Of a DNA stretch of 64,000 nucleotides, positions 55,202 through 64,000 are shown one piece after another. The position numbers and the translations under genes were made by a program. Positions within the stretch are counted from its first letter, which is position 1. Each line of letters starts with the position of its first letter. The stretch is from contig NC_057383.1 in the NCBI RefSeq assembly GCF_016906535.1, forward strand, positions 1-64,000, in the 5' to 3' direction. The notes under the pieces are model-generated. The model ran no database searches. It was not told where the DNA came from and saw nothing but the letters and a program-made list of their open reading frames with translations. This DNA comes from Rhizoctonia solani (lineage: Eukaryota > Basidiomycota > Agaricomycetes > Cantharellales > Ceratobasidiaceae).

Positions 55202-56128
55202 ACAGGTATTTGAGGTGGGCTTGCATCTCTCATATTTACTCTCATTCCCAAAATCACATAATATTGGCCATTCTTTGACCTGCAAAAACTGGGCAAATTG
55301 CATGCCATCAGATGAGAACATGAATGCAGCAACACAGCATGGGAGGGTGCAGCCTTTATTGGAAATTTGAACTGTTTGGACCTCACAATGTGCTTGATTC
55401 ATTGCTGCTGAAGTGTACATTTCACCAAAAATAGGCCATGGGGTTGAGTAGGGAGTATTGGGTGGTTTATAGTACTCATGGAATGGCTTGTAGTGAAAAG
55501 TTGAATTATTGTTAGACAAAGAGGCCTTCTGCATAATGTCCAAGAGACTACAGGCACAAAGGCCAGAAACTTCAAGATAAAATGGATCTTGAGTAAGTTG
55601 GCTCCAAAGGCATGGGACTTCAAGGACCATTGGAGTATTTTTCCACCCCTCTGCAAGTGGACAGTTTGGGTCCCAGTTGCAAGCAGCATCAGCAAGGTGG
55701 TTGTCAATTTCTTGTAAGTTGACACCAACCAAGTTGGCCAAACTGAAATCCAGGTGGAGCATAACCTCCTTGACAAGAAAGTCCTGGTCAGTAAGAGATT
55801 TTGTGCTACCTTTGAGCCAGTGGTGTTGCTGAACATAGTAAACAGACAGATTGGGGCATGGTTGGATAATTTCTCTGACTGATTGAGAGTGATTTAATGG
55901 GCAACTAAGGGATGAGGGAAGAACATGAGCCATTGGAGCATTGGCATCAGGGATAGTCAAAGGATGCAACAAATAAGCTTGATAGCAGCCAAAGAGGTCA
56001 GGGGAGGTTTGGTGCCCTTTCCATCTGGGGAGCAATTGCTGTGTCCCTATACCTTCAGTTTGCAACAGAGCTGCCTCCCCAAGAGGTGGCAGGGGCTGAG
56101 GACCTTCTGGGAGAGCATTGTGCTCCAT
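55202..56128 (-). pseudogene. KDZ/Plavaka-type transposase fragment
   Basis: The minus-strand frame from 56128 contains a block with GEMYTSAAMNQAH, CCVAAFMFSSDG and FGNESKYERCKP. This matches my memory of the conserved segment of Kyakuja-Dileera-Zisupton/Plavaka transposases (GE-Y....A, a WSD region, F-GN-SKY-R-KP). The frame is cut at 55201 by the foldback element, so the catalytic C-terminal part is missing. The N-terminal 150 residues are not recognised. Confidence 0.6.
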
Positions 56129-56934
56129 TTGGAATCCAGTTCCAACTCAAAGAGCCTGAGATTGTGTGAATGGGTGGGCCCAAGGGGGTTTACAACTGTG
56201 ATGGGTTCCAGAGGCAAGGGTAGAGAATGATGTTGATTAGACCTGCTGGGTGTTACTTGACAATTGCTGTCACTGCCAGCCTGCATATAGTTGGTTTAAT
56301 GCAAGAAGTACCAACCAGAAATGAATGCATACCTCATAGTGCTTGGTGTCATGACCTTCATTGGCATGACATAATTTTCTACTATTTGTTACCTTTTTTG
56401 AGACAGTTTCCTTTTCTGGTATATATTTATGACTCATCAAGATCACGTGACATATTTGATATATGATGTGAAATTGTAAATGACTCATTATTTAGTACTG
56501 TTGTTTTTGATGTGGCTTCCTTCTTGTATATAAACCAGGTCAAGTTGCTGCTAGAACAGCAAGACTTGACTTCTTTGTCAATTCTACTTCATCTCTCACC
56601 TACCCTTTACCCAAGCCCCTAGTTGGCTATAAGTGCACCTTACTTTAGATTCATAATCCAGGCCATTGTTGCCCTCTACCCTTAACCATACCCCCTGGGC
56701 CTTTGTTGCCCCTCTACTTGATTCATAGTCCATTGGTGATAGGGCCATGGACTTTAAGACCCCTTGTACCATAGGTCCAAGCTGAGTTGTGACACTTGGG
56801 CTCATTGGTGGGGCTACAGACCTAATGACACTTTGCTGGACCTCTTGTATCATCACACTCAGAGCTGAAGTCTTTGAAAAGACTATTCTGATAGGCCCAG
56901 CAATGGTTTTGATGGAGAGAGCAGCTCTTTGTAG
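56129..56934. other. Unresolved repeat-like stretch
   Basis: TGTCATGACC near 56348 followed by a TATATAAACC motif near 56536 suggests a partial plus-strand LTR. A short minus frame (56596-56856, MMIQEVQQSVIRSVAPP) could be a gag fragment. Boundaries and TSD were not found. Confidence 0.35.
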
Positions 56935-58452
56935 TGTTGAAAGTCCAAGAGTAAGAAAGAATTACTATATAAAAAATGTATATGGGAATAGCCAGTAACT
57001 AGTATTAAGTATCAGAATATATGCACAGAATATATGCACAATATAGGCTAGGTTATCAGGAATAACAACTCCTAACAAATAGTCTACCAACTATCAAGTG
57101 CAGGTGGTTGGTTATGTATAGTACCTTAGACTAATGGTACTTAAGCCTAAGTGACTAAGGGTATGTATACTTAAGGTCTCTGGGATAGTACCTTAAGTAA
57201 GAGGGTTACCTGACTAATGTACAGGATTTATAAGATTGGCCTAATAAGTATAGGACTTATATATGCTTAAGTAAGACTTAAGACTTATAGAGTTTACCTA
57301 AATATATCTAGGATTTATGGGATATTGTAGATAAAGCTATCTACAATATGGGGGGTAGGGTGGATTGAAACACTATCACTCAATCACAACAATCCTTACA
57401 GTATTGTTGCACTATACTCAATGTTGAACTCAACAACTGTGTCAGTCAAGGGGCACAGGGTTGCAGTAAGTACACTAATAGGTTACCCTGTGTCTGTTGG
57501 GACTGGCCTATGGTCTTAGTGTGCCAAATAACCTCCTATGCTATTTACAGTGAGTCAATCACTAAAGTAAATGCACAGATAAGCTGCTAAAGGCTTGTGT
57601 GTAAATGTCAATATATAAGAGTGGATAAATGGATAAGTGGATGCATTAGAAGCGTCTTCACAGGGTCCTTTTATACCCTGAGAAGGCGCACAAACAAGTA
57701 TATACATGATTGATACCAAGAGGGGGTACAGGAGGTACACGTGGCAACTGAAACACTTGAGGGAGCCAATACTTTGGTACATAGTAAACAAACAACAGAT
57801 CCTAATATTTGCCCCAAGACAATGTTTGCCCCAAGGCAGTATTTACCTGTATGGGTCCTTAGATGTCCCAAGGCTAAGTGTTTCATCCTTGGAGTAAACA
57901 GTCCCAAAGGTAGGATACCACTGCATTGGGTACTTACAGTAAATGGGGCATAACTCAGCCAAATGTTGTCCGTTTTGGGTGTTTGACCCAGCGTTCTGGA
58001 GCGCACAAACAGGCGCACCTAAGCGCAAGCGATTCGGCAGTGTGGGATGCCCGGGTGATGGAGAAAAGGCGCATTTAGTGCGTCGGCGCTTAAGGGCTGA
58101 TTAAGCGCCGGAGCACTTGCCTATGCAACAGGGGGGACCCTGAATATTTCTGTGTGTAGCCACAAGATAGAATCTTGAATAATAAATACTACAAACAAGA
58201 GAAATATTACTTGTTACTGTTTATCTACTCAGCTGAATTTATATATATTTAAATGAGTGAGAAAACAGCATATATGCAAAAGGCATTGCATATTGAGGGT
58301 ATTCCTGAGGTTTATAGGTTTTGTAAAGGTCACTATTGGATAGAGGGACCTTGAAAACCTTAGTTTGCATCTTTATCTCATTTGTTTTACTGTAAGATTA
58401 CTAGTGTAATAAAATAAGTACAGATTAATGAAGAAATGTCATATCCATAACA
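56935..58452. mobile_element. Inverted copy of the 1.5-kb LTR
   Basis: It is about 1518 bp and is the reverse complement of 48624-50142 with few differences. Flanks TGTAG and CTAAC do not match, so it is not a simple solo insertion. It separates the unresolved stretch from the fourth Gypsy. Confidence 0.85.
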
Positions 58453-59347
58453 CTAACCTTCCTCCAAAACAAATCTAAGGCACCCCCTCTATCAAACAGG
58501 CCTTCAAAGACTACCAGATGGAAGCTGGTCTACTCTTTTACCAAGGGCGTATAGTTGTCCTGGATGTTGATACTCTTTGTACAGACTTACTGTGTATCTT
58601 CCATGATAGCCCCCTGGCAGGACACCCAGGGCACCAATGCACTCTCAAGCTGATCTCATGCAATTACTACTGGCCCAGAATCCATGCCAATACATACTGG
58701 CATGTGGACTCATGTGAACCCTGTCAACAGATTAGGAAACCAAAGTATGCCTCCATACTGCCACAGCCCCTTGAATTACCAACACAACCCTGGCAACATG
58801 TATCTTACAACATGATTGTGGATTTGCCTAAGGATGGTAACTTGGACTCCATTTTGGTAATTATGGACATCTTCACCAAGTATGCAATCTTTGTGGAATG
58901 TTCCAAAAAACTAAAGGCGCCCAAGCTGGCAGACTTATTCCTGCAGCACATATAGAAACAACACAGAATGCCCAAGAAAACCATTTTGGACAGAGGAAGG
59001 GTCTTTAATAATAAATTCCTGAAAGCACTGTACAAGCAACTTGGGATAGGCCCCCACTTTTCCTTGGCCTACCACCCACAGAGCAACAGACAAACCAAAT
59101 GTGTGAACCCATCAGTTGAGCACTTTCTAGGGGCATACTCCAGTATCAATCAGAGGGACTGGACCAGGTGGCTCCCTATGGCCAAGTTTGCCTATAACAA
59201 TGCAGTCCACAGCAGCACAGGGAAAACACCATTCAAAGCCTTATATGGATGGGAACCTTTGTTAACTCCCAGAAATATCCCTACAGATGTGCTGGAAGCA
59301 GACAATCTTGCCCAAGTAATGGAAAGCCAATGGAAAGAGGTAGAAGC

Positions 59348-59520
59348 TGTCATAAACAGAGGAAAATAGAACTAGCCAGAATTGAACCAGCTTGACCACT
59401 AAGCCATAGAGCCCTATTATTCCTCTGCTGACAACCCATGATTACACCTGCTACCCCCCAAATTTGGGCTTGGGCCAGCATGCAACCACTTGTACTGGTC
59501 ATGTGACCGTGTCCAGGACA
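59348..59520 (-). mobile_element. 173-bp mini-element, TSD gaagc
   Basis: It is exactly 173 bp, TGTCATAAACAG to CCAGGACA, with GAAGC at 59343-59347 and 59521-59525. It is inserted in the integrase coding sequence of the fourth Gypsy. Confidence 0.9.
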
Positions 59521-59930
59521 GAAGCCACACTCCAGCAAGCCAAAACCCACGTGACTGCAGGAGAACCAGACCAAGTACCTGTAGAATTAGAGATAGGGGA
59601 AGAAGCCTGGTTGGATGCCAGGAATGTCAAGCTTTAGACCCTGAGCCCCAAGCTAACAGAACAACACTTGGGACCATTCAAGATTATCAAAAAGATCTCT
59701 GACAGGGCCTACCAACTAGAACTTCCCCCTTCAATGAGAATCCACAATGTCTTCTATGTGGAATTACTGTCAAAAGTCAAAATGAACAAGAAAAAGGTTT
59801 TCAAAAACAGACCACCACCAGTCACAGTAGACAGAGAAGAGGAATACAAGGTGGAAGGAATCACAGATATGGAAGAACAGAATGGAGAATGGTTTTTTAG
59901 GGTGAAATGGAAAGGCTACAGATCAGAGGA

Positions 59931-60503
59931 TGTCATAGACACAATTGATACCAGGGAATTCATTCTCATTTTCTCAAATTTAAACAAAAGGAAACAAAGG
60001 ACATTTTTGATCACATGACTTTGGCGCTTGAATCATACCCTAAGTGCCAAGCCACATCCCCATCTGCACTTATTCAGCACATGTAGCCACCTCCACCTGA
60101 TGACATCATTATGACATGTCAGTGACTTGTATGCATGAGTAAGGCCAACTGCAGAGCAGGGTTCTTATTGGATTAGGTATATCATATAATGTATTTGTAA
60201 ACAGCTTGTATGTAGAATATATAAGGAGGCCAATCAACCATGGTAACACCCAGGTCAATTACCTCTTGTTGCATCCCACATTGTGTACAAGGCATTACAG
60301 CCAGGAACTACTTAGTTACAATGCCTTAAGCATTGCCTCTGCTGTACTTACTTAGCCTGCCATTGCCCCTAAGGCCTTGGTCACTGTAGATAGCAGTCTT
60401 GACATTGTAGGTAGCTCCCACACCACCTTACATGGTTTCTATACTTAGTCTATACAGCCACAAGCACCTGCTGCCTTGACACCCCTTAAGGATGTCTAGG
60501 ACA
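59931..60503 (+). mobile_element. Solo LTR in its own family's chromodomain, TSD gagga
   Basis: The 573-bp LTR starts TGTCATAGACAC and ends GTCTAGGACA, with GAGGA at 59926-59930 and 60504-60508. It is of the same family as the host element's 3' LTR at 60607. Confidence 0.9.
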
Positions 60504-60606
60504 GAGGAGAATACCTGGGAAACAAGGGAAAACCTCAAAAACACCAAGAAAATCCTAAAGAATTTTGAAAAGGAAATAAAAAAGAAGGCCCTTAAAGGGG
60601 GGACAG

Positions 60607-61660
60607 TGTTGTAGACACACTCAATACCAGGGAATTTACTCCCATTTTCTCAAATTTAAACAAAGACAATTGGACTACTTTTTTGATCATGTGACATTGG
60701 CGCTGATATCATATGCTAAGTGCCAAGTCATGTTCTTTTTTTGCACTTAATCAGCATACATAGCCACCTCCACTTATGATGTCATCATGACACATCAGTG
60801 ACATGTATACATGAGTAAGGATGACTGCAGAACAAGGTTCTTATTGGATTAGATATTTGATATGGTACATTTGTAATTAGCTTGCTTGTAGAATATATAA
60901 GGAGGCCAATCAACCATGGTAACACCCAGGTTGATTACCTCTTGTTGCATCCATACACTGTACAAGGGCCTTAAAGCCCAGTGTCATAACCTCTATCTGG
61001 AAAGGTTATTACCATATATACACTGTCAAAGATATATATAGTATATGTGATGCACAGTGATATATTAATAATATAAGTTGCTGGGGGATGTTGCACTCCC
61101 CCCACCCCCCTAGCTGTGGGCCAATGTTAAGGGAGCCTGCAGGCAAGGTCTGAATAATATATTATTATAGAAGAGATTATGTCATCCCCCCCCCACCTCA
61201 AATCCATAGTAGTTTAGTATAGTATTTGATAAAGGACTGGAGGGGGGAGGTCATGTGACCCTGGTGGACTGTCAGTCTCCAAGTCATGAGCGCTTAGAGT
61301 AATGACAGTTCTGACTGCATATATGTGAGTATATGCGGCCTTCTAAAGACTGTGGAATATCCTATTAGTAGGTGGCTTGGTCAGGAGACATGCCAGCAAA
61401 GGCATGGGTCATGACACCCAGTAAATACTTAGTTACATACTCAGTCCACTGCCTTAAGTGGCTTTTCTATTGTAGATACATAGCTGGTCATTGCCTGTAG
61501 GGCCTTGGTCAATGTAGATACTTGGCTAGTTGTTGTAGGGTACCTCACCACTGCCTTAAGCAGATTTCTCACTGTATCACCCAGCCACAAGCACCCATGC
61601 CCTTGATGTCCTTACAGACGTCTAGGACACCCCTCAATGTCCCTATAGACATTTAGGACA
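60607..61660 (+). repeat. 3' LTR of the fourth Gypsy, with a nested LTR
   Basis: It starts TGTTGTAGACAC after the polypurine tract AAAGGGGGGACAG and is interrupted by 60982-61416. The end is at 61629 (GTCTAGGACA) or, after a duplicated tail of about 31 bp, at 61660 (TTTAGGACA). A transposase fragment abuts it. Confidence 0.8.
60982..61416 (-). mobile_element. Solo LTR of the Rep-element family, TSD cccag
   Basis: It is a 435-bp inverted copy of the LTRs at 12336 and 24868, from TGTCATAACC to GGGTCATGACA, with CCCAG at 60977-60981 and 61417-61421. The GC hairpin of the LTR is still recognisable but decayed. It proves that this family has inserted elsewhere. Confidence 0.9.
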
Positions 61661-61838
61661 AGAGCTTAGAAGGGCAGCAACCAGAGTGCTTGGGGAGCTC
61701 AGGGCAGTGCATTGCCCTTATCCTACTAATCATTCCAGTACTGACACCAGTTTGAGAGTGAATTTTTGAGAAGTGAAGGCCTTTTTTGAGCTTATCAACA
61801 ACATTCTGGACATCAGAGGGAGGCAAAGCTTTATGCAT
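61653..61838 (-). pseudogene. Tc1/mariner-like transposase DNA-binding fragment
   Basis: The minus-strand frame includes VVDKLKKGLHFSKIHSQTG and VSTGMISRIRAMHCPELPKH, the helix-turn-helix pattern of Tc1-like transposases that binds the terminal inverted repeats. It is cut on its 3' side by the LTR of the fourth Gypsy, so no DDE catalytic domain is present. It may be a relic of the enzyme that moved the TA-flanked foldback elements in this window. Confidence 0.6.
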
Positions 61839-61939
61839 AGTAGGCAGAGGACAGCAGAGGGTTGAGGCAGACTTGGAGTAATTGGGAGGGATTGAATAAC
61901 CTGCCAGTAGAGTATGACATCATTGAATGACATCATATG

Positions 61940-62770
61940 ACATCACAGCTGATGTCACCATGAAATCATTGGGGGCTAGATGCCATTGTTCAAAACTGCT
62001 CACAGACATACCCTGATAAGTTTGTTTGTTACTCAGTTGATTCTCAGCCAAATTGGACCAAACAAAGTACACCACATAGAAGGGGATGATAGTGCCTATC
62101 TGAGTAAAACTTCAAATTGGTCTGCTCACTAGTGGTGAAATTATGGCTTGTTCATGAAGAAAACAGCATCTCTGTGAACAGTTTTGAACAGCACTGTATA
62201 GTCATTGACTTCTGTTAATACCAAAAAGGATGGTATTCATAGCAGTGTCAGAGCCTCTTCCAGCTAAACAAGCAGTTGGTGATGTGTTTCTTTGACTGTA
62301 AACTACTGTCAATTAAATTTGGGCCAATGAAACCTGCCTTTCTAGCCTTTGCTTACTTTTCAGTAAGGTTTCCATGTAGTAATTTGCCATGTGCATTAGA
62401 CATTGGTTTCAAAGTGTTGTAGTTTGGCAAGTACAAAAGCATGATCAACCAAGTTGTCCCCAATGTTCACAGTATTCACATACCAAATTGAACCTGAAGA
62501 TTGTATTGCTCTTCTAAGTCTGGTCAATTTTTGTACAACAGTGCCCCAGCAAAGTATGGTCTGAGATCTAATCTTAGCCCAGACAAATACTGTTCAAGTC
62601 CCATGCCCATTGCACAACCCTTGTCAAAAAGGGGGTGAAGTCCTGTGCAAAGTGCAAGTGTGATCTGCTTGCCTAAGGATTTGTGCTGGAGAGTGAGTGC
62701 TGTTGAAGATATTGGGACCAAATTTATGCAAACCCACAAAACAGAGAGTACACTTTAAGTGTTATTTAAT
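61940..62770. other. No clear gene
   Basis: Only short frames, such as 62524-62739 on the minus strand, without recognisable domains. Some of it may be the 5' flank of the Tc1-like relic. Confidence 0.35.
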
Positions 62771-63310
62771 TGTTGTACTCCACTGTAAGGTGGGGTACTT
62801 GCTAGTGGATGGGCGCTTACGGCTGTACTACTACTGACAAGACTATCTAACTATCTATGTAAGGCTTATACTACTACTGCTATAAGGCAGTCTTCTACTC
62901 TATACTACTGACAAGGGGGGCTTAGCCCAGGAGGTGTGGTAAGCGCAATAAAAGGGGTGAGCTTCTGAACTACTAAGGGCCGGCTACTTAGCTGGCTGGG
63001 GATGGTCCTCCTCAATGGTATGAGACAAGGTAAAATTGACTTGGGGTCTCCAAGCAATTTTCCTGTTGTTTATATAGACAAGGGAGAGAGTATATACATG
63101 GTCTGTGCAAAAAGAGAAGCATGCTGCGGGCTGCGCAGAAGCGTGGATTGTTCCTAAGCGCCCTTGTCACAGTGTCTTGGCGCAGCATCTTGGCATGATA
63201 AGCGCCAAGATCACGTGATCAAAAAACATGAGATAAACGGTTTGGAACAAATAGTAAAAATATCAGAAAAATCAGGCAAATCTGGTGGTGTTATTAAGGT
63301 GGTTATAACA
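62771..63310 (-). mobile_element. Solo LTR, 561-bp Gypsy family (540 bp), TSD ttaat
   Basis: It is an inverted LTR from TGTTGTACTCC to GGTTATAACA with TTAAT at 62766-62770 and 63311-63315. It keeps the GATCACGTGATC box but has lost many CpGs. Confidence 0.9.
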
Positions 63311-63433
63311 TTAATCCATAGTAATTTTGTTCATCCTATGTACAGACAATACAGTCTCAGATAGGGTGTACTGCAACATTTGCAACCTAGAGTCTGCAAA
63401 TCAACTCCCTCACTACACTTTTGAATTCAAAGG

Positions 63434-63994
63434 TGTTGTGACCTCACTGTAAGGTGAGTCACTTGCTAGTGGGACAGGTGCTTGTGGCTGTACTACTACA
63501 AACACTGCTGACCAACTAGGCTATACTACTGTGGCTCAAGTTGCTTAAGGCAACAACTAACTATCTACTGGCAATGGTGGGGGGCCTTAGGCCTGGAGGT
63601 GATGGGTCTGGAAGACTACTGGGTGAGTGTAGTATGTCTGAGGGGTCCAGCTACTTAGATGGCTTCTGTAACCTGTCTAGATGAGAGACAAGGTAAAATC
63701 AACTTGGGGTCTCCAAGCAATTTTCCTGCTGTATATAGAAGAGAATGCTATCTACAGTGGTCTGTGCTCATGGAAAAAGAAGTCCTTGTAAGAAATGAGA
63801 AGCATGCTGCAGGCTGCACAGAAGTGTGGGTTTGTTGTAAGCACCCTTGGCATGGCATCTTGGCACAGCATCTTGGCATGTGTAAGTGCTAAGATCATGT
63901 GATCAAAAAAACAAAAGATATAGAGTCTGTAAAAATACTACAAATAAGAGGAGAATTAGGGGATTCCAATGATAAAATTTGTGAGGGTGTAACA
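63434..63994 (-). mobile_element. Solo LTR, 561-bp Gypsy family, TSD aaagg
   Basis: It is an inverted LTR of exactly 561 bp from TGTTGTGACC to GGTGTAACA, with AAAGG at 63429-63433 and 63995-63999. It is the most CpG-depleted copy here: its box reads GATCATGTGATC. Confidence 0.88.
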
Positions 63995-64000
63995 AAAGGA

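Larger units (their letters stand above)
58456..60606 (+). pseudogene. pol: Integrase and chromodomain remnant of the fourth Gypsy
   Basis: The plus-strand pol remnant starts in the linker before integrase (MEAGLLFYQGRIVV) and carries the H2C2 zinc region (FHDSPLAGHPGHQCTL to CEPCQQ), a DDE core with ILDRGRVFNNKF after a stop at 58953-58955, and a GPFKIIKKISDRAYQLELP tail. A chromodomain (EEYKVEGITDMEE, WKGYRSED) is split by a solo LTR at 59931 and continues near 60509 with ENTWETRENL. It is also interrupted by the mini-element at 59348 and a stop near 59636. Gag, protease and RT are missing. Confidence 0.85.

Overview
This window is a chromosome end from a filamentous basidiomycete. The evidence is a terminal telomere array, short 50-90 nt introns, a telomere-linked SNF2-type helicase relic, chromodomain Gypsy elements and a KDZ/Plavaka transposase fragment. 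A Rhizoctonia-like Agaricomycete is my best guess; it is inference and no single-copy marker confirms it. There are almost no ordinary host genes. Most of the 64 kb is transposons nested inside transposons, and many boundaries can be fixed to the base by target-site duplications (TSDs).

Layout. 1-120: telomere, 24 perfect TAACC pentamers. 121-1354: fifteen 83-bp subtelomeric hairpin units. 2456-7245 (minus strand): SNF2/TLH-like helicase relic, cut inside its P-loop by a 561-bp solo LTR. 7338-8907: a 1.57-kb palindrome with TA TSD. 12336-25332: an LTR-flanked composite element (TSD tatct). 25.5-32.7 kb: palindromic repeats, 173-bp mini-elements and two candidate host-like genes. 32.7-43.0 kb: two related Gypsy elements, one rearranged into an inverted chimera. 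43-44.7 kb: repeats and one unknown ORF. 45-52.2 kb: a third, minus-strand Gypsy carrying a 1.5-kb solo LTR. 52.2-56.1 kb: a palindrome nested in the centre of another palindrome, next to a KDZ/Plavaka fragment. 56.9-61.7 kb: a fourth Gypsy remnant with three nested insertions. 61.7-64 kb: a Tc1-like helix-turn-helix fragment and two solo LTRs.

The most interesting locus is 12336-25332. It has LTRs, a TSD and a polypurine tract, so it looks like an LTR retrotransposon, but I find no reverse transcriptase or integrase of its own. Once the younger Gypsy nested in it is set aside, its interior holds a sense Gag-like zinc-knuckle ORF, a second unknown ORF, and a convergent antisense gene. The antisense gene encodes a CRESS-DNA-virus-type Rep: an HUH endonuclease followed by an SF3 helicase. 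All four proposed Rep introns keep phase, there are no internal stops, and the total is exactly 469 codons. Antisense introns would survive retrotransposition because only the sense RNA is copied. A solo LTR of the same family at 60982-61416 shows that the family is dispersed.

The genes do not form a metabolic pathway. What they share is genome-end biology: a telomere-linked helicase, a LINE-free nest of chromodomain Gypsy elements, and non-autonomous passengers (foldbacks, mini-elements, the Rep element) that need enzymes supplied elsewhere. Decay is mainly by C-to-T/G-to-A transitions, many at CpG, which suggests that cytosine methylation acts here.
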